In this document: positions 62,994-64,000 of the stretch, in pieces | Layout: each line of letters begins with the position of its first letter | How positions within the stretch are numbered: the first letter of the stretch is position 1 | Source: Lysobacteraceae bacterium PS02340 | GTDB lineage: Bacteria > Pseudomonadota > Gammaproteobacteria > Xanthomonadales > Xanthomonadaceae | Assembly: GCA_029959605.1 (NCBI GenBank) | Contig: JASCOC010000004.1 | Location: 124,001-188,000, forward strand | Direction of reading: 5' to 3' | Length of the DNA stretch: 64,000 bases | The notes under the pieces: model-generated | The model's input: only the letters and a program-made list of their open reading frames with translations | Database searches by the model: none | What the model was told of the DNA's origin: nothing | Translations under genes and position numbers: made by a program

Positions 62994-64000
62994 GCGCTGC
63001 GCCACACGACGATTCCGCGCTGCTGCACTTCGACCTCATCGTCATAGGCGGCGGCTCCGGCGGTCTCGCCGCGGCATTCCGCGCGGCCGAACACGGCCAG
63101 CGCGTCGCGGTGCTGGAGCCGCAGCCGCTCGGCGGCACCTGCGTCAACGTCGGCTGCGTGCCGAAGAAGGCGATGTGGCTCGCCGCCGACCTGCGCCTGC
63201 GCATGGGGCAGGCCGCGCGGTTCGGGTTCGATCTGCCGATGGACACGCAGGTCGCGTTCGACTGGCCGTCGTTCATCACCGATCGCCAGCGCTACATCCA
63301 CATGATCCACGAGAGTTACCGCACGCGGCTCGATCGCGACGGCATCCTCGTGCTGCCGTCGCGCGGACGACTGGTCGGGCGCGACCGGGTCGAATGCGAA
63401 GACGGCACCTGCCTCACCGCGCCACACATCGTGCTGGCGGCAGGCTCGCATCCGCAGCGGCCCGACATTCCGGGCGCCGCGCTGGGCGCGATTTCCGATG
63501 ACTTCTTCCGCTGGTGCGAAGCGCCGCCGCGCGTGGCGATCATCGGTGGCGGCTACATCGCCATCGAACTCGCGGGCGTGCTGCAGGCGCTCGGCAGCCA
63601 GGTCGACGTCTTCGTGCGCGAGCAGCGGCTGTTGCGCCAGGCCGACGCCGAACTCGTCGCGCAGCTGCAGGAGAACTATTGCCAGCAGGGCATCGATCTG
63701 GTGTTCGGCTACGGGCTCAAGGCCCTGCATCGCGACGGCGACGGCCTGCGTCTCGAGGCCGAAGATGGCACGTCGCGCGGTGGCTACGACGAGGTCATGT
63801 TCGCGACCGGTCGCCGTCCCAACACCGCCGATCTCGGACTCGACACCGTCGGCATCACGCCCGACGCCGCCGGCAACATCCCGGTCGACGCCTGGCAGGC
63901 CACGCCCGCGCCGGGCGTGTACGCAGTGGGCGACATCTGCGGCTGCGGGCCGACGTTGACGCCGGTCGCGATCGCCGCCGCGCGCCGTCTGTGCGATCGC
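62990..64000 (+). CDS. gor: Glutathione reductase (C-terminus beyond the window)
   Basis: 337 codons are visible from ATG 62990 and the frame is still open at 64000, so the dimerisation domain is missing. FAD motif DLIVIGGGSGGLAAAFRAAE, the redox disulfide GGTCVNVGCVPKKAMW, NADPH motif VAIIGGGYIAIELAGVLQAL and VMFATGRRPNTADLGLD, then VYAVGDICGCGPTLTPVAIA agree with Gor rather than lipoamide dehydrogenase (the CVNVGC redox site followed by PKK). It reduces GSSG with NADPH in the cytoplasm. Start overlaps the DadA-like stop (ATGA). Confidence 0.93.
   Translation, partial: MSAAPHDDSALLHFDLIVIGGGSGGLAAAFRAAEHGQRVAVLEPQPLGGTCVNVGCVPKKAMWLAADLRLRMGQAARFGFDLPMDTQVAFDWPSFITDRQRYIHMIHESYRTRLDRDGILVLPSRGRLVGRDRVECEDGTCLTAPHIVLAAGSHPQRPDIPGAALGAISDDFFRWCEAPPRVAIIGGGYIAIELAGVLQALGSQVDVFVREQRLLRQADAELVAQLQENYCQQGIDLVFGYGLKALHRDGDGLRLEAEDGTSRGGYDEVMFATGRRPNTADLGLDTVGITPDAAGNIPVDAWQATPAPGVYAVGDICGCGPTLTPVAIAAARRLCDR

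Overview
The window is high-GC DNA with long antisense open frames, several GTG/TTG starts and ATGA/GTGA stop-start overlaps. Gene order and protein types (purM-purN next to a DUF2066/AI-2E/hda block, ftsY-AsmA-mutY-yggX, queA-tgt-yajC-secDF, a TonB-Xanth-Caul type receptor with phytase, secreted M13 peptidases) point to a gammaproteobacterium of the Lysobacteraceae/Xanthomonadaceae (Lysobacter/Luteimonas/Xanthomonas relatives). The region looks chromosomal. I see no rRNA, tRNA, transposase, phage gene or CRISPR array. The unusual material is intergenic: several families of imperfect palindromic repeats.

Layout. 1-2.6 kb (minus): purM, a small membrane protein, purN and a DUF3108 protein cut by the window edge. 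2.7-5.8 kb (plus): DUF2066 protein, AI-2E/PerM-type permease and hda. 5.8-11.1 kb: a MurU-like nucleotidyltransferase, a small lipoprotein, and a coupled minus-strand run ftsY > AsmA-like > mutY > yggX. 11.2-16.5 kb (plus): rsmD, coaD, a lipoprotein, a 2[4Fe-4S] ferredoxin overlapping ggt, then a metallo-beta-lactamase-fold protein overlapping a MAPEG protein. 16.6-23.1 kb: upp, then a phosphate-scavenging cluster (TonB receptor, phytase lipoprotein, purple-acid-phosphatase-like enzyme, exported inorganic pyrophosphatase) with a possible Pho box. 23.2-26.8 kb: amidohydrolase lipoprotein, and a class III aminotransferase divergent from an Lrp/AsnC regulator. 27.2-34.8 kb: queA, tgt, yajC, secD, secF, then suhB and trmJ. 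34.8-37.9 kb: a PhnD-like binding protein overlapping a membrane GGDEF-EAL protein.

37.9-38.7 kb is a roughly 745-base imperfect palindrome with hexanucleotide tandem arrays near both ends and arms matching 41 of 42 bases at their best. It is the strongest candidate for something not explained by ordinary genes. It is followed by a small SHOCT-like membrane protein, ExoD and CNNM/CorC proteins, DUF47-Pit phosphate transport, an alkyltransferase-like protein with Trp in place of the MGMT cysteine, and a rhomboid protease. 44.3-48.8 kb holds two tandem M13 peptidases, one with a broken zinc site. 49-53.6 kb is an ABC ATPase with a permease-M1-peptidase fusion. 53.6-64 kb holds a Kef-type transporter, DoxX, an RhlE-type helicase, two NlpC/P60 hydrolases, SlyD, a DUF418 protein, a DadA-like oxidase and a glutathione reductase running off the right edge.

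How the genes work together. Phosphate is a recurring theme: phytate uptake and stepwise dephosphorylation outside the cytoplasm, and DUF47-Pit uptake with a possible PhoB site over its promoter. Envelope maintenance is another: protein export (YajC-SecDF, FtsY), murein hydrolases, a MurNAc-phosphate nucleotidyltransferase, AsmA, rhomboid and M13 peptidases. Motif readings come from the sequence. Family assignments rest on remembered family features, not on searches.
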